Part shown: in pieces, positions 27,625 through 35,794 of the stretch
Layout: each line of letters begins with the position of its first letter
Numbering within the stretch: position 1 is the first letter of the stretch
Assembly: GCA_041393535.1 (NCBI GenBank)
Contig: JAWKJY010000012.1
Location: 53,216 to 117,215, forward strand
Length of the DNA stretch: 64,000 bases
Reading direction: 5' to 3'
Origin: JAWKJY01 sp041393535
GTDB lineage: Bacteria > Actinomycetota > Thermoleophilia > Gaiellales > Gaiellaceae
Made by a program: the position numbers and the translations under genes
The notes under the pieces: generated by a model
Database searches by the model: none
What the model saw: the letters and a program-made list of their open reading frames with translations, nothing else
What the model was told of the DNA's origin: nothing

Positions 27625-28392
27625 ATGGACGAGATCGCGCTCGACGCGGCGGTGCTCGGCGCGATGGCGTCGCTCTACCCGGGCGGCGGGATCCCCGTCG
27701 CGGACGCCGTCGCGCTGCGCGAGCCGCGCGCCCCGGCGTCGCCGATGGTGAACCGCGTCGGTGGCCTCGGCCTCCGCGAGCCCGCGACGGAGGCGGCCCT
27801 CGACGCCGTCGCGGAGGCCATGCGCGGCGTGCGCCACTACGTCGCGGTCTCGCCGCGGGCGAGGCCGGGCTCGCTCGGCGGGTGGCTCGCCGACCGGGGC
27901 TACACGCCCGGCTGGGGGTGGATGCAGTTCGCGCGCGGCGTCGACGACGTCCCCGCTGCGGGCACCGACCTCGACGTCGTCTCGCTGCCGTCCGCGCGGT
28001 CGGAGGCGTTCGGCCGGGTGGTCGTCTCGACGTTCGGCCTGCCGCCCGCGCTCGTCGACTTCGTCGCGGAGGTGCCGGCCCACCCGGCGTGGCACGCGTT
28101 CGCCGCGCTGGACGGCGGCCGGCTGGTCGCCACGGGCGCCGTGCACGTCGCGCCGCCGTACGCGACGCTCTCCTTCGGCGCGACGGCCGAGACGCACCGC
28201 GGCCGCGGGGGCCAGGGCGCGATCCTCGCCGCCCGCATCCGCCTGGCTCGCGAGCTGGGCTGCTCCGTCGTCCTGACCGAGACGGGCGAGCGCGTCCCGG
28301 ACCGCCCGAGCCAGTCCTACCGGAACATCCTCCGGGCCGGCTTCGCCGAGCGGTACGTCGTCGCGAACTGGCTCTCGCCCGAGCCGGCCTAG
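27625..28392 (+). CDS. GNAT family acetyltransferase
   Basis: A 255-residue protein. The C-terminal half is a GNAT fold with the acetyl-CoA site AETHRGRGGQGAILAARIRLARELGC and a preceding beta-strand YATLSFGAT. The N-terminal half (about 120 residues) looks like a degenerate second GNAT-like domain. TAGGAT lies seven bases before the ATG at 27625, and its TAG is the stop of the preceding gene. Substrate unknown. The stop overlaps that of the convergent PEP-utilising enzyme gene. Confidence 0.8.
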   Translation: MDEIALDAAVLGAMASLYPGGGIPVADAVALREPRAPASPMVNRVGGLGLREPATEAALDAVAEAMRGVRHYVAVSPRARPGSLGGWLADRGYTPGWGWMQFARGVDDVPAAGTDLDVVSLPSARSEAFGRVVVSTFGLPPALVDFVAEVPAHPAWHAFAALDGGRLVATGAVHVAPPYATLSFGATAETHRGRGGQGAILAARIRLARELGCSVVLTETGERVPDRPSQSYRNILRAGFAERYVVANWLSPEPA

Positions 28393-30079
28393 CGGAGGAT
28401 CGTCACCTCGCCCCGGCTCCCGTCGACGCGCACGCGCGCGCCGTCGGGGATGCGGATCGTCGCGTCGTTGCAGCCGACGACGCCGGGGATCCCGTACTCG
28501 CGCGAGACGATCGCGCCGTGGCAGAGCATCCCGCCGTTGTCGGTGACGATCGCGGAGACGAGCGGCAGCACGATGTTGAACGCCGCCGTCGTCGCGCGCG
28601 TGACGAGGACGTCGCCCTTCTGGATCCGACCGAACTGCGCGCTCGAGTCGACGACGCGCGCCGGGCCCTCGATCACGCCGGCGCTGACCGGCAGGCCGTG
28701 GACGACGTCGCCCTCGCCCGCCTCCCGGGGCGGGCCGAACAGCGCCCCGACCGAGGCGAGCAGCGCTCGCTCCATCCGCCGGCTCGCCGGCGGCAGCCAC
28801 TCGAGCGGGAGCGGCGCGCCGGGGCGGGGCCGAGCATCGCGGGCGCGTCGGCGAAGCGCGCCGACTGCCGGTAGGCCGCACGCGCGGCGAGCTCCTCGCG
28901 GTCGGGCGCGCCGGCGTCGCCGCGCCAGATCGCCTGGATCTCCGGCCACGTCGCCTCGACCAGCTGCGTCTCGACGTCGAGCCGGCCGCGCGCGACGAGC
29001 CGGCGACCGGCCGCGTTCAGCGCGCGCCGGGCGACGCCGTACGACCACTGGTCGCCGAAGACGGCCCGCTCCTCGCGGATGCGGTACGTGTGCCGTGCCT
29101 CGGCGAGCACCTCGTCGAACCGCTGGCGCTCGTCCGCCGGGACCTGGTCGCGGATGGCCGCGGTGCGCTCCGCGACGCCCTGGTCGTCGCCGTGCACGGG
29201 CACGCCGTCGTCGACCGCCGAGCGGATCGCGCCGGCGACGGCAGCTCCGGCAGCTCGAACGCGCAGGTGTCGCCGACGTCCTCGCCGTTGACCGGCCGGT
29301 AGGCGACGAGCTCCACGTAGGCCCGCGCCGCGTCGCCGCCTCGCCGGGCAGTGCAGCAGGTCGGCGAGCGCCCGCGCCGGGTCGGCGCCGCCGAGCGCCG
29401 TCCGCGCGTCCCGGTCGGCGCGGACCGCGTTCGAGAGGCGCGTCAGCGCGGCCTCGCCGCCGAGCGCGTCGGGCGAGCAGCCCTGGAGCAGCGAGAGCGC
29501 GTCCGAGTCGGGCAGCCCCGTCCAGTCCGCCACGTGGGCGACGAGGTCGCCGGGCGGGATGAACGCGGCCATGTTGTAGACGTGGTGGAGGTAGACGGCC
29601 TTCGCGACGTTGTCCGTGCAGGCCGCGAGGTAGTCGAGCATCCCCGCCTCGTCGATCCCGTCCACGTCGACGGCGAGCAGCTCCCGGTGGCGCGCGACGG
29701 CCTGCGGCCGGTCGACCGCGTCCCACCGCGCCAGCTCGTCCCGCCACACGCGCGTCTCGAACGCGCGCTCCGCGTTCGCGAGCCGCTCGCGGATCTCCGG
29801 GTCGGTCGCCATGACCTGCTCCCAGACCTCGCGCGGCGGGTGGTCGCCCTCGGGGGGCGCGCCGACGAACGCCAGCCCGTAGTACGGGAAGCCGTTCACC
29901 CACGCCCACGGCATCGCCTCGAGCAGCGAGCCGTAGGAGCGCAGGCACGCGCGGAAGCCGCGGTCGAAGTGCGTGGCGAAGAGCTCCTGGCTGTAGCCGC
30001 TGCACGTCGTCGTCAGATGGCTGGTGTCGAGGAACCAGCTGCCCGGTCCGGGCGCGGGGAAGTCGAGGTCGAGGCTCAT
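28389..30079 (-). pseudogene. PEP-utilising enzyme with mobile phosphohistidine domain, frame broken
   Basis: The first 230 residues (from ATG 30079: LDLDFPAPGPGSWFLDTSHLTTT...) are in one frame. Homology then jumps at about 29340 (VELVAYRPVNGEDVGDTCAFELPEL), at about 29245 back to the first frame (AIRSAVDDGVPVHGDDQG), and at about 28830 to a third frame that holds the mobile domain (DNGGMLCHGAIVSREYGIPGVVG, His being the phospho-acceptor). Restored length is about 560 residues, like the phosphoenolpyruvate-synthase-related proteins that lack the ATP-grasp domain. Breaks occur in G/C-rich runs; assembly error or a true pseudogene. Confidence 0.75.
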
Positions 30080-30118
30080 GCACCGGATCTTCACCGATCC
30101 GACCCTCCGGGCGGGGGA

Positions 30119-33100
30119 TCAGGCGACCGCTGCGGCGAAGGCGCCGTGCAGGTCGGCCGGCAGCCGGTGCTCGAGCCGCCACACGAGCGCGATCGGCCGC
30201 TCGCCATCGTGGCGGACGTACGTGGCGCGGCCGAGGCACCAGAAGGCCCGGTCGTCCGCGCGCAGGCGGGCGAACAGGACGACGTTCGTCCCGTCCCGGG
30301 CCTGACGCACGTAGCGGCTCCCGGCCGCGCTCGCGAGCGAGGTCGCCGACTGGCTCTCCCAGTGGATCAGCTCGCGGCTGATCGCATAGTCGCGGTAGCG
30401 CGTCGTCGGCGAGAACGCGCCGCTCGTCTTGTCGAGCGTGAACGCGAACAGGTCGGTGCGCGATGGCGCGTCCCACCAGACGCCGGTCTGCCAGCTGGGC
30501 GGACGGCCGTCGGCGCCGATCCCGAAGGCGGCGAGGATCTCCGCGCGCGTGTAGCGGGCGTGCACGCGCAGCGGCACGTCGGGGAGGCCGAGCGGCGGCT
30601 GGAGGTGGTCGATGCGGTCGCGCAGGAGGGCGAGCAGCTCGACCAGCTCCGCCCGCGCCTGCGCCTGCTCCCAGAGCGCTGCGACCGCAGCCGCGAGGCC
30701 TCGACCGGCGCCGCGCGGCTCGAGCGAGCCGACGAGCAGCCGGAGCAGCCGCTGCTCCCCGACCGGGAGCGTCGTCGGGTCGGGCGGCTCGTCCGCGGCG
30801 AGCCAGCGCGACCACGCGTCGAGCCGGGCCCCGTCGTCGACGTGGAGCAGCCGCCCGACAGCGCGCAGGAGCCGCGTCTCGTCCGGCCCGGCCGCCGCGC
30901 AGGGCTGCCCGGCCGCGCGACGCAGCTCCGTCCAGCTGCGCCCGCCGGCGTAGACGTCGTCGAGCTCGAGCCCGGTCTCCGCGAGGAAGCTCGCGAGCGG
31001 CACGTCGCCGAGCGCCCGCAGCTCGACGACGCGCTCGCGCCACTGGCTCGGGATCGCCTCGCGGATGCTCCGCAGCACGGTCTCCTGCGCGACCGGGTCG
31101 AGCTCCAGGTGGCAGCCGGCCGGCAGGAACGGGAAGCCCTGCTCGACGTGGCGCTCGAGCTCGCGCCGCGTGCCGCCGAGCAGGGCGCGCAGCCGGCGAT
31201 CGAAGCGGAACTCGCGCCGGTGGTTGCCGACGAGGTCGAGCACGGTGCAGACCGCCTTCCCCTCCGCGCGTCGCAGGCCCCGGCCGAGCTGCTGGAGGAA
31301 GAGCGTCGGGCTGTCCGTCGGGCGGAGCAGGAGGAGCGTGTCGACGAGCGGCGCGTCGAGGCCCTCGTTGAAGAGGTCGACCGCGAAGACGGCGCAGACG
31401 CGCCCGGCCGCGAGGTCGGCGAGCGCGGCCCGCCGCTCGGGCCCGGGCGTCGCCGCGTCGACGGCCACGGCCGGCAGGCCGGCCTCCGCGAAGCGGGCCG
31501 CCATGAAGCGGGCGTGCTCGACGCCGACGCAGAAGCCGAGCGCGCGCATCCCGCGCGTGTCCGCGACGCGGCGCCGAACCTGCTCGATCACCCGCCGTGC
31601 CCACACGTGGTCGGCGGTCAGGAGGTTCGAGAGCTCGCCGAGGTCGTAGCCGCGGCCGCGCCGCCACGTCACCCCGCGCAGGTCGAGCCCGTCGTGGACG
31701 CCGTAGTAGGCGAACGGCACGAGGTGCTGCTGGTCGATCGCGTCCCAGAGGCGCAGCTCGGCGGCGATGCGCCCGTCGAAGGGCGCGAGCACGTCGAGGC
31801 CGTCCGCGCGCTCGGGCGTCGCCGTCAGCCCGAGCAGCTCGCGCGGGCGCAGGTGCTCGAGCAGCGCGGCGTAGGTCGGGGCCGCCGCGTGGTGGAACTC
31901 GTCGACGATCACGACGTCGAAGCGGTCCGGCTCGATCCGACGGACGCCGGACGCGCTGAGGCTCTGGATCGACGCGAAGACGTGCTCGAACGCGCGCGGC
32001 CGCTCGCCGCCCACCCAGCGCTCGCCGAAGCCGGCGTCGCGGAGCGCGTGGCGGAAGGTGGCCTGGCTCTGCGCGAGGATCTCGTCGCGGTGGGCGACGA
32101 AGAGCAGCCGGTCGCGCGGCAGCGTCCGCCGGAGCCGTGCGTAGTCGATCGCGGCGATCACGGTCTTGCCCGTGCCGGTGGCGGCCGCGAGGAGGTTGCG
32201 GTGGCGGCCCTGCGACCGGGCGACGGCGAGCTGCTCGAGCAGCCGCTCCTGGAACGGCCGCGGCTCGAGCTCGATCGGCGAGAGCAGGAGCTCGCGCTGG
32301 GGGCGGCTCGCGGCCGTGCGTCGCGCGAACTCGCCCGGCTCGTACGGGACGAAGTCGGCGCTCTCCCAGTACGCCTCGAAGACGGCGGCCATCTTCGCGA
32401 CGACGTCCGGGTTGCGCGCGCCGGCGACGCGGACGTTCCACTCGAGGCCGCTCACCTGCGCCGAGTGGGTCAGGTTCGACGACCCGATGTACGCGGTCGA
32501 GTAGCCGCTCTGGCGCTGGAAGAGCCACGCCTTCGCGTGCAGGCGGGTGGAGCTCGTGTCGTACGAGACCCGGACCTCGGCGCCGAGCGCGCGCAGCTCG
32601 TCGAGCGCCCGGGCCTCCGTGCTCCCGGTGTACGTCGTCGTCAGCACCCGCAGCCGTCGTCCGTCGCGGCAGTGGCGCGCCAGCGCGTCGACGAGCGGGC
32701 GCACGCCGCTCCAGCGCACGAAGGCCATCACGACGTCGATCGCGTCGGCGGAGCGCACCTCGGCCCGCAGCTCGTGCCCGACCGCGGGCTCCCCCGGGGC
32801 GTTCGTCAGGAGCGTCGTGTCGAGCAGCGGCGTCAGCGGCCGCTCGATCGCGTCGGGCGTCCCGTCCGGCCGCCGCCGCAGCAGGGCGTGGAGCACGGCC
32901 GGCGGCTCGAGCGGCGCCTCCCCGGCGAGCCCCGGGTCGACCCGCTCGGCGAGCGCGCGGACGATCTCTCCCGCGAGCCGGGCCGCCCGCCCGGCCCGCT
33001 CGCGCTCGGGCACGGCGTCGATCGCGAGCGCCAGGATGCGGGCGACGTGGCGCGAGACCCGGTCGGCGGCCTCGGCGTTCGCCAGCTCGGAGCGCGCCGC

Positions 33101-33196
33101 GACCGGCCCGTCGTCCGGGAGCGCGCGCAGCAGCGCCTCGAGGCGCGGCGTCAGGATCGCCTCGTGCAGCCCCGGACGCAGCCCGTCGTCCGCCAC
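30119..33196 (-). CDS. PLD-like nuclease / SF2 helicase / DUF3427 protein
   Basis: A 1025-residue multidomain protein. About residues 100-270 form a phospholipase-D-type domain (TRLHAKAWLFQRQSGYSTAYIGSSNLTHSA, one HxK motif). A superfamily II helicase follows: AAATGTGKTVIAA (Walker A), VIVDEFHHA (DEFH box), LGLTATPER, and QQLGRGLRR (motif VI). The C-terminal 250 residues are DUF3427-like. This domain order is known from proteins suspected of roles in restriction or DNA repair. No methylase or partner gene is adjacent. GTG start; 1025 residues fits the family. Confidence 0.88.
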   Translation of the reverse strand: MADDGLRPGLHEAILTPRLEALLRALPDDGPVAARSELANAEAADRVSRHVARILALAIDAVPERERAGRAARLAGEIVRALAERVDPGLAGEAPLEPPAVLHALLRRRPDGTPDAIERPLTPLLDTTLLTNAPGEPAVGHELRAEVRSADAIDVVMAFVRWSGVRPLVDALARHCRDGRRLRVLTTTYTGSTEARALDELRALGAEVRVSYDTSSTRLHAKAWLFQRQSGYSTAYIGSSNLTHSAQVSGLEWNVRVAGARNPDVVAKMAAVFEAYWESADFVPYEPGEFARRTAASRPQRELLLSPIELEPRPFQERLLEQLAVARSQGRHRNLLAAATGTGKTVIAAIDYARLRRTLPRDRLLFVAHRDEILAQSQATFRHALRDAGFGERWVGGERPRAFEHVFASIQSLSASGVRRIEPDRFDVVIVDEFHHAAAPTYAALLEHLRPRELLGLTATPERADGLDVLAPFDGRIAAELRLWDAIDQQHLVPFAYYGVHDGLDLRGVTWRRGRGYDLGELSNLLTADHVWARRVIEQVRRRVADTRGMRALGFCVGVEHARFMAARFAEAGLPAVAVDAATPGPERRAALADLAAGRVCAVFAVDLFNEGLDAPLVDTLLLLRPTDSPTLFLQQLGRGLRRAEGKAVCTVLDLVGNHRREFRFDRRLRALLGGTRRELERHVEQGFPFLPAGCHLELDPVAQETVLRSIREAIPSQWRERVVELRALGDVPLASFLAETGLELDDVYAGGRSWTELRRAAGQPCAAAGPDETRLLRAVGRLLHVDDGARLDAWSRWLAADEPPDPTTLPVGEQRLLRLLVGSLEPRGAGRGLAAAVAALWEQAQARAELVELLALLRDRIDHLQPPLGLPDVPLRVHARYTRAEILAAFGIGADGRPPSWQTGVWWDAPSRTDLFAFTLDKTSGAFSPTTRYRDYAISRELIHWESQSATSLASAAGSRYVRQARDGTNVVLFARLRADDRAFWCLGRATYVRHDGERPIALVWRLEHRLPADLHGAFAAAVA

Positions 33197-33225
33197 GGGC
33201 CGCAGTCTGCCGGACGGGGCGGGCG

Positions 33226-33624
33226 TCAGCTCGCGGGCGGCTGGTTGACCATGGCCTGCGCGGAGGTCTCGAGGTAGCGCCAGACCGGCTCGTCGAGCTC
33301 GGGCGGCAGGGCGCGGTTGTCGAGCGCGGACCGCATGCAACGGAGCCAGCGGGCTCGCGCGTCGTCGTCGATCGCGAACGGGAAGTGGCGCATCCGCAGC
33401 CGCGGGTGCCCGCGCTGGTCGGAGTACGTGCGCGGCCCGCCCCAGTACTGCTCGAGGAAGAGCCGCAGGCGCTCGTTCGCCGGGCCGAGGTCGTCCTCCG
33501 GGTAGAGCGCGCGCAGGACGGGGTCGGCCGCGACGCCTGCGTAGAAGTCGTCGACGAGGGCGCGGAAGAACGCGTGCCCGCCGAGGATCTCGTACGGGGT
33601 CGGCCCGGCGGTCGGCTCGCTCAC
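33226..33624 (-). CDS. truncated hemoglobin (group II-like)
   Basis: A 132-residue globin with TPYEILGGHAFFRALVDDFYAGVAADPVLRALYP at the N-terminus, the proximal His in RGHPRLRMRHFPF (F8 region), and WRYLETSAQAMVN at the C-terminus. Group II (TrHbO) traits are the FLEQYWGGPRTYSDQRG segment. Binds haem and O2 or NO. GTG start; 29 bp upstream of the helicase gene and possibly cotranscribed. Confidence 0.92.
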   Translation of the reverse strand: MSEPTAGPTPYEILGGHAFFRALVDDFYAGVAADPVLRALYPEDDLGPANERLRLFLEQYWGGPRTYSDQRGHPRLRMRHFPFAIDDDARARWLRCMRSALDNRALPPELDEPVWRYLETSAQAMVNQPPAS

Positions 33625-33756
33625 CCGGCCATTGTCGCCGCGCACGCTCCGGCGGGCGGCGGGAGGCGTCGCGAACGGGCCACCTGACCCACGGGAGACG
33701 CCGGAGGGCTCGACCATGCTCGCCGCCGCTGCCACCCAGCGGGAGGTTCTCGAACG

Positions 33757-34359
33757 ATGCGCCTCCGTCCTGCTGCGGTCGGCGCCTCGTCGCCGTCGCG
33801 GCCGCATCACGCTCGCCCGGCTCGGGCGGTCGCGTACCTTGCCGCCTACGAGGCCGTGGCGGCCCCCGACGGCGGCGCGCTCGACTCGAACCCGTTCGAG
33901 CTGCTCGCGGCGCACGGCGCGACCGACGTCGCCGACGCGGGCAGGAACTCGATCGTCGCGATCCGGCGCAACGGCCGCGTCTCGACGGTCGCGGCGGTGC
34001 CCACGACGTCCGTGACGGTGCCGTTCCCGGTCGAGATGCAGGCCGTCCCGACGGCCACCGCGATCGGCCCCGACGGCGCCCTCTCCGTCGGCCAGCCGAC
34101 CGGCTTCCCGCTCCCGGTCGGCGGCTCGACCGTCTGGCGGATCGGCCTCGACGGCAGCCTCTACGTCGTCGAGCTCGCCTCGACGGGCCTGACCACCCGG
34201 GCCTGCCGATGGGCGCGGTGATCGAGGCGGCCCCGAACGGCACGCCCAGCGAACCTGCCGGCGCCCGGCGGCGTCGCGATCGGCAAGCGGGGCACGCTCT
34301 ACGTCACGCTCTGCACGGTCTGCGCGGACACGGGCTCCGCGGTCGCGCTCGGCGCGTAG
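33757..34359 (+). pseudogene. ScyD/ScyE-like beta-propeller protein remnant
   Basis: What survives matches the C-terminal part of ScyD/ScyE family proteins: AAYEAVAAPDGGALDSNPFELLAAHGATDVADAG, PFPVEMQAVPTATAIGPDGALSVGQPTGFPLPVGGSTVWRI, then, after an internal deletion, GLDGSLYVVELASTGL. It then shifts frame to GAVIEAAPNGT and again to LPAPGGVAIGKRGTLYVTLCTVCADTG before the TAG at 34357-34359. The N-terminal half with its signal peptide is missing. Deletion plus at least two frameshifts and truncation suggest true decay. Confidence 0.75.
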
Positions 34360-34463
34360 CGGCCGATCGCGGATCGACACGGGGCCCGGCGCGCGCCGGG
34401 CCCCCGCTCGCGCCCCCGGCCTGCCGCCGCGCGACCCTGGCTGGCGGCCGTAGCATCGGCCGC

Positions 34464-35177
34464 GTGGAAGGGCTGCTCCTCGCGTGGTTCGACGCGCACG
34501 GGCGCGACCTGCCCTGGCGGCGCACGACCGACCCGTACGCGATCCTCGTCTCCGAGGTGATGCTCCAGCAGACGCAGGTGCCGCGCGTGGTGCCGCGCTG
34601 GCTCGCCTGGCTCGAGCGCTGGCCGACCGTCCACGACCTCGCGGCGGCCCCCGTCTCCGACGTGATCCTCGCCTGGCAGGGGCTCGGCTACAACCGGCGG
34701 GCGGTCAACCTGCACCGCGCCGCGCAGGTGGTCGCCGAGCGCGGCTGGCCGGACGACCTGACCGAGCTCCCCGGCGTGGGGCGGTACACCGCGGACGCCG
34801 TCGGCCGCTTCGCGCTCGGGCGGCCCGTGCTGCCCGTCGACGTGAACATCGGCCGGGTGCTCGAGCGAACGGGCGGCTCGTTCACGCACGCGTCGGCGGC
34901 CGCGCTGATGGACCTCGGCGCGACCGTGTGCCTCGCGCGGATCCCGCGCTGCGACGCCTGCCCGCTGGCGGAGGGCTGCCCGTCGCGCGGCCGCCGCTAC
35001 GCGCCGCTGCGCAAGCAGGGCCGCTTCGAGGGCTCGTTCCGCCAGCGGCGGGCGGAGCTGCTGCGCGCCGTCGCCGCGCGACCGGCCTCCGTCGGCGACG
35101 TGGACGGCGAGGTCGTCGAGACGCTCGTCCGCGACGGGCTCGTCGTCGTCGAGGACGGCGTCGTGCGGCTGCCCTGA
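34464..35177 (+). CDS. mutY: A/G-specific adenine DNA glycosylase, short form
   Basis: A 237-residue HhH-GPD glycosylase. PYAILVSEVMLQQTQVPRV carries the catalytic Glu, ELPGVGRYTADAVGRFALG is the helix-hairpin-helix, VDVNIGRVLERTGG carries the catalytic Asp, and CLARIPRCDACPLAEGC gives the C-x6-C-x2-C-x5-C iron-sulfur cluster. The C-terminal NUDIX-like 8-oxoG-recognition domain of standard MutY is absent, so recognition of A opposite 8-oxoG may differ. TAGCAT lies seven bases before the GTG (leaderless). Confidence 0.88.
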   Translation: MEGLLLAWFDAHGRDLPWRRTTDPYAILVSEVMLQQTQVPRVVPRWLAWLERWPTVHDLAAAPVSDVILAWQGLGYNRRAVNLHRAAQVVAERGWPDDLTELPGVGRYTADAVGRFALGRPVLPVDVNIGRVLERTGGSFTHASAAALMDLGATVCLARIPRCDACPLAEGCPSRGRRYAPLRKQGRFEGSFRQRRAELLRAVAARPASVGDVDGEVVETLVRDGLVVVEDGVVRLP

Positions 35178-35269
35178 GCCGCAGGGACGCCGCCCCGAGG
35201 GCAAGGCCAGGCGGACGGTCGGGGCGGCTCAGGGCAGCCGACGGTCGGCCTCGCCCCGCCACCGGCGCG

Positions 35270-35332
35270 CCGGTGGCCCGGTGGCCCGGTGGCCCGGTGG
35301 CCCGGTGGCCCGGTGGCCCGGTGGCCCGGTGG
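35270..35332 (+). repeat. 8-bp tandem repeat (CCGGTGGC) x8
   Basis: Seven perfect copies of CCGGTGGC and an eighth ending in A lie between mutY and element B, outside any convincing gene. Such short repeats can change copy number by slippage. It directly abuts element B (first half-site at 35339). Confidence 0.9.
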
Positions 35333-35338
35333 ACGAGT

Positions 35339-35472
35339 CGACACACGATCGGCACGCTCCCGTGACGGACACGCGCGCCTTCCGGCGATACGCTCGTTGG
35401 CGGCGGCACGTGGACCCCCCACCCAAGGGCGGGCGTCCGGGTGAGGGGACATGGCTCGAACGGCCATGTCCC
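35339..35472 (+). promoter_or_regulatory. element B: phased-repeat promoter with conserved 38-nt core
   Basis: Half-sites CGACAC (35339), CGGCAC (35350) and CGTGAC (35361) are exactly 11 bp apart; the last C begins CGGACA (35366-35371), then 17 bp, then TACGCT (35389-35394). The 38-nt core at 35402-35439 is identical to that in element A and again starts seven bases after the -10. A 10-bp perfect hairpin follows (35446-35455 with 35463-35472). Predicted product: an RNA of about 70 nt. The 347 bp between mutY and the MoaD gene hold only this element and the tandem repeat. Confidence 0.62.
35446..35472 (+). terminator. hairpin at the end of element B
   Basis: A 10-bp perfect stem GGGACATGGC/GCCATGTCCC with a 7-nt loop, 7 nt after the conserved core. 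It is the likely terminator of the element B transcript. Confidence 0.6.
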
Positions 35473-35524
35473 GGGCGGACAGGGGGTGGCAGGCGACGCC
35501 GGCCGGCTCTCGGTCGCCCTGGCC

Positions 35525-35794
35525 TCACCCGCCGCTGATCGCGGCGACGACGTCCAGCCGCTGTCCCGGGGCGAGCCTCGTCTCGAGGCCCGCCCGCTCG
35601 CCGTCCACGTAGACGACGATGTGCGGACGGAGCCGCGGCCCCGGCTCGCACAGCCGATCGCGCAGGCCCGGCCAGCGCTCGTCGAGCACGGCGAACGCCA
35701 CGGCCACCGACCCGACCTCCAGGTCGAGCCGCCGCGGCAGCCCGGGGAAGAGGGGTGGCAGCGTCGCCGGCAGGCGAACGTCGACGCCGCTCAC
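35525..35794 (-). CDS. MoaD/ThiS-like small sulfur-carrier protein
   Basis: An 89-residue ubiquitin-fold protein (VDVRLPATLPPLFPGLPRRLDLEVGSVAVAFAVLDERWPGL...HIVVYVDGERAGLETRLAPGQRLDVVAAISGG). The C-terminal Gly-Gly is the residue pair that is adenylated and thiocarboxylated in MoaD and ThiS. Its GTG overlaps the stop of the BNR-repeat gene, so the two are coupled. It is not next to any other molybdopterin or thiamine gene, so it may serve another sulfur transfer. Confidence 0.88.
   Translation of the reverse strand: MSGVDVRLPATLPPLFPGLPRRLDLEVGSVAVAFAVLDERWPGLRDRLCEPGPRLRPHIVVYVDGERAGLETRLAPGQRLDVVAAISGG

Noticed and set aside
29351..33277. A 1308-codon open frame on the plus strand opposite the helicase gene
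   Set aside because: Its protein is Arg/Val/Glu-rich without motifs; it is the antisense shadow of the well-supported PLD-helicase gene, as expected at this GC content.
35270..35332. Possible CRISPR array
   Set aside because: The 8-bp units are contiguous with no spacers, and no cas genes are present.
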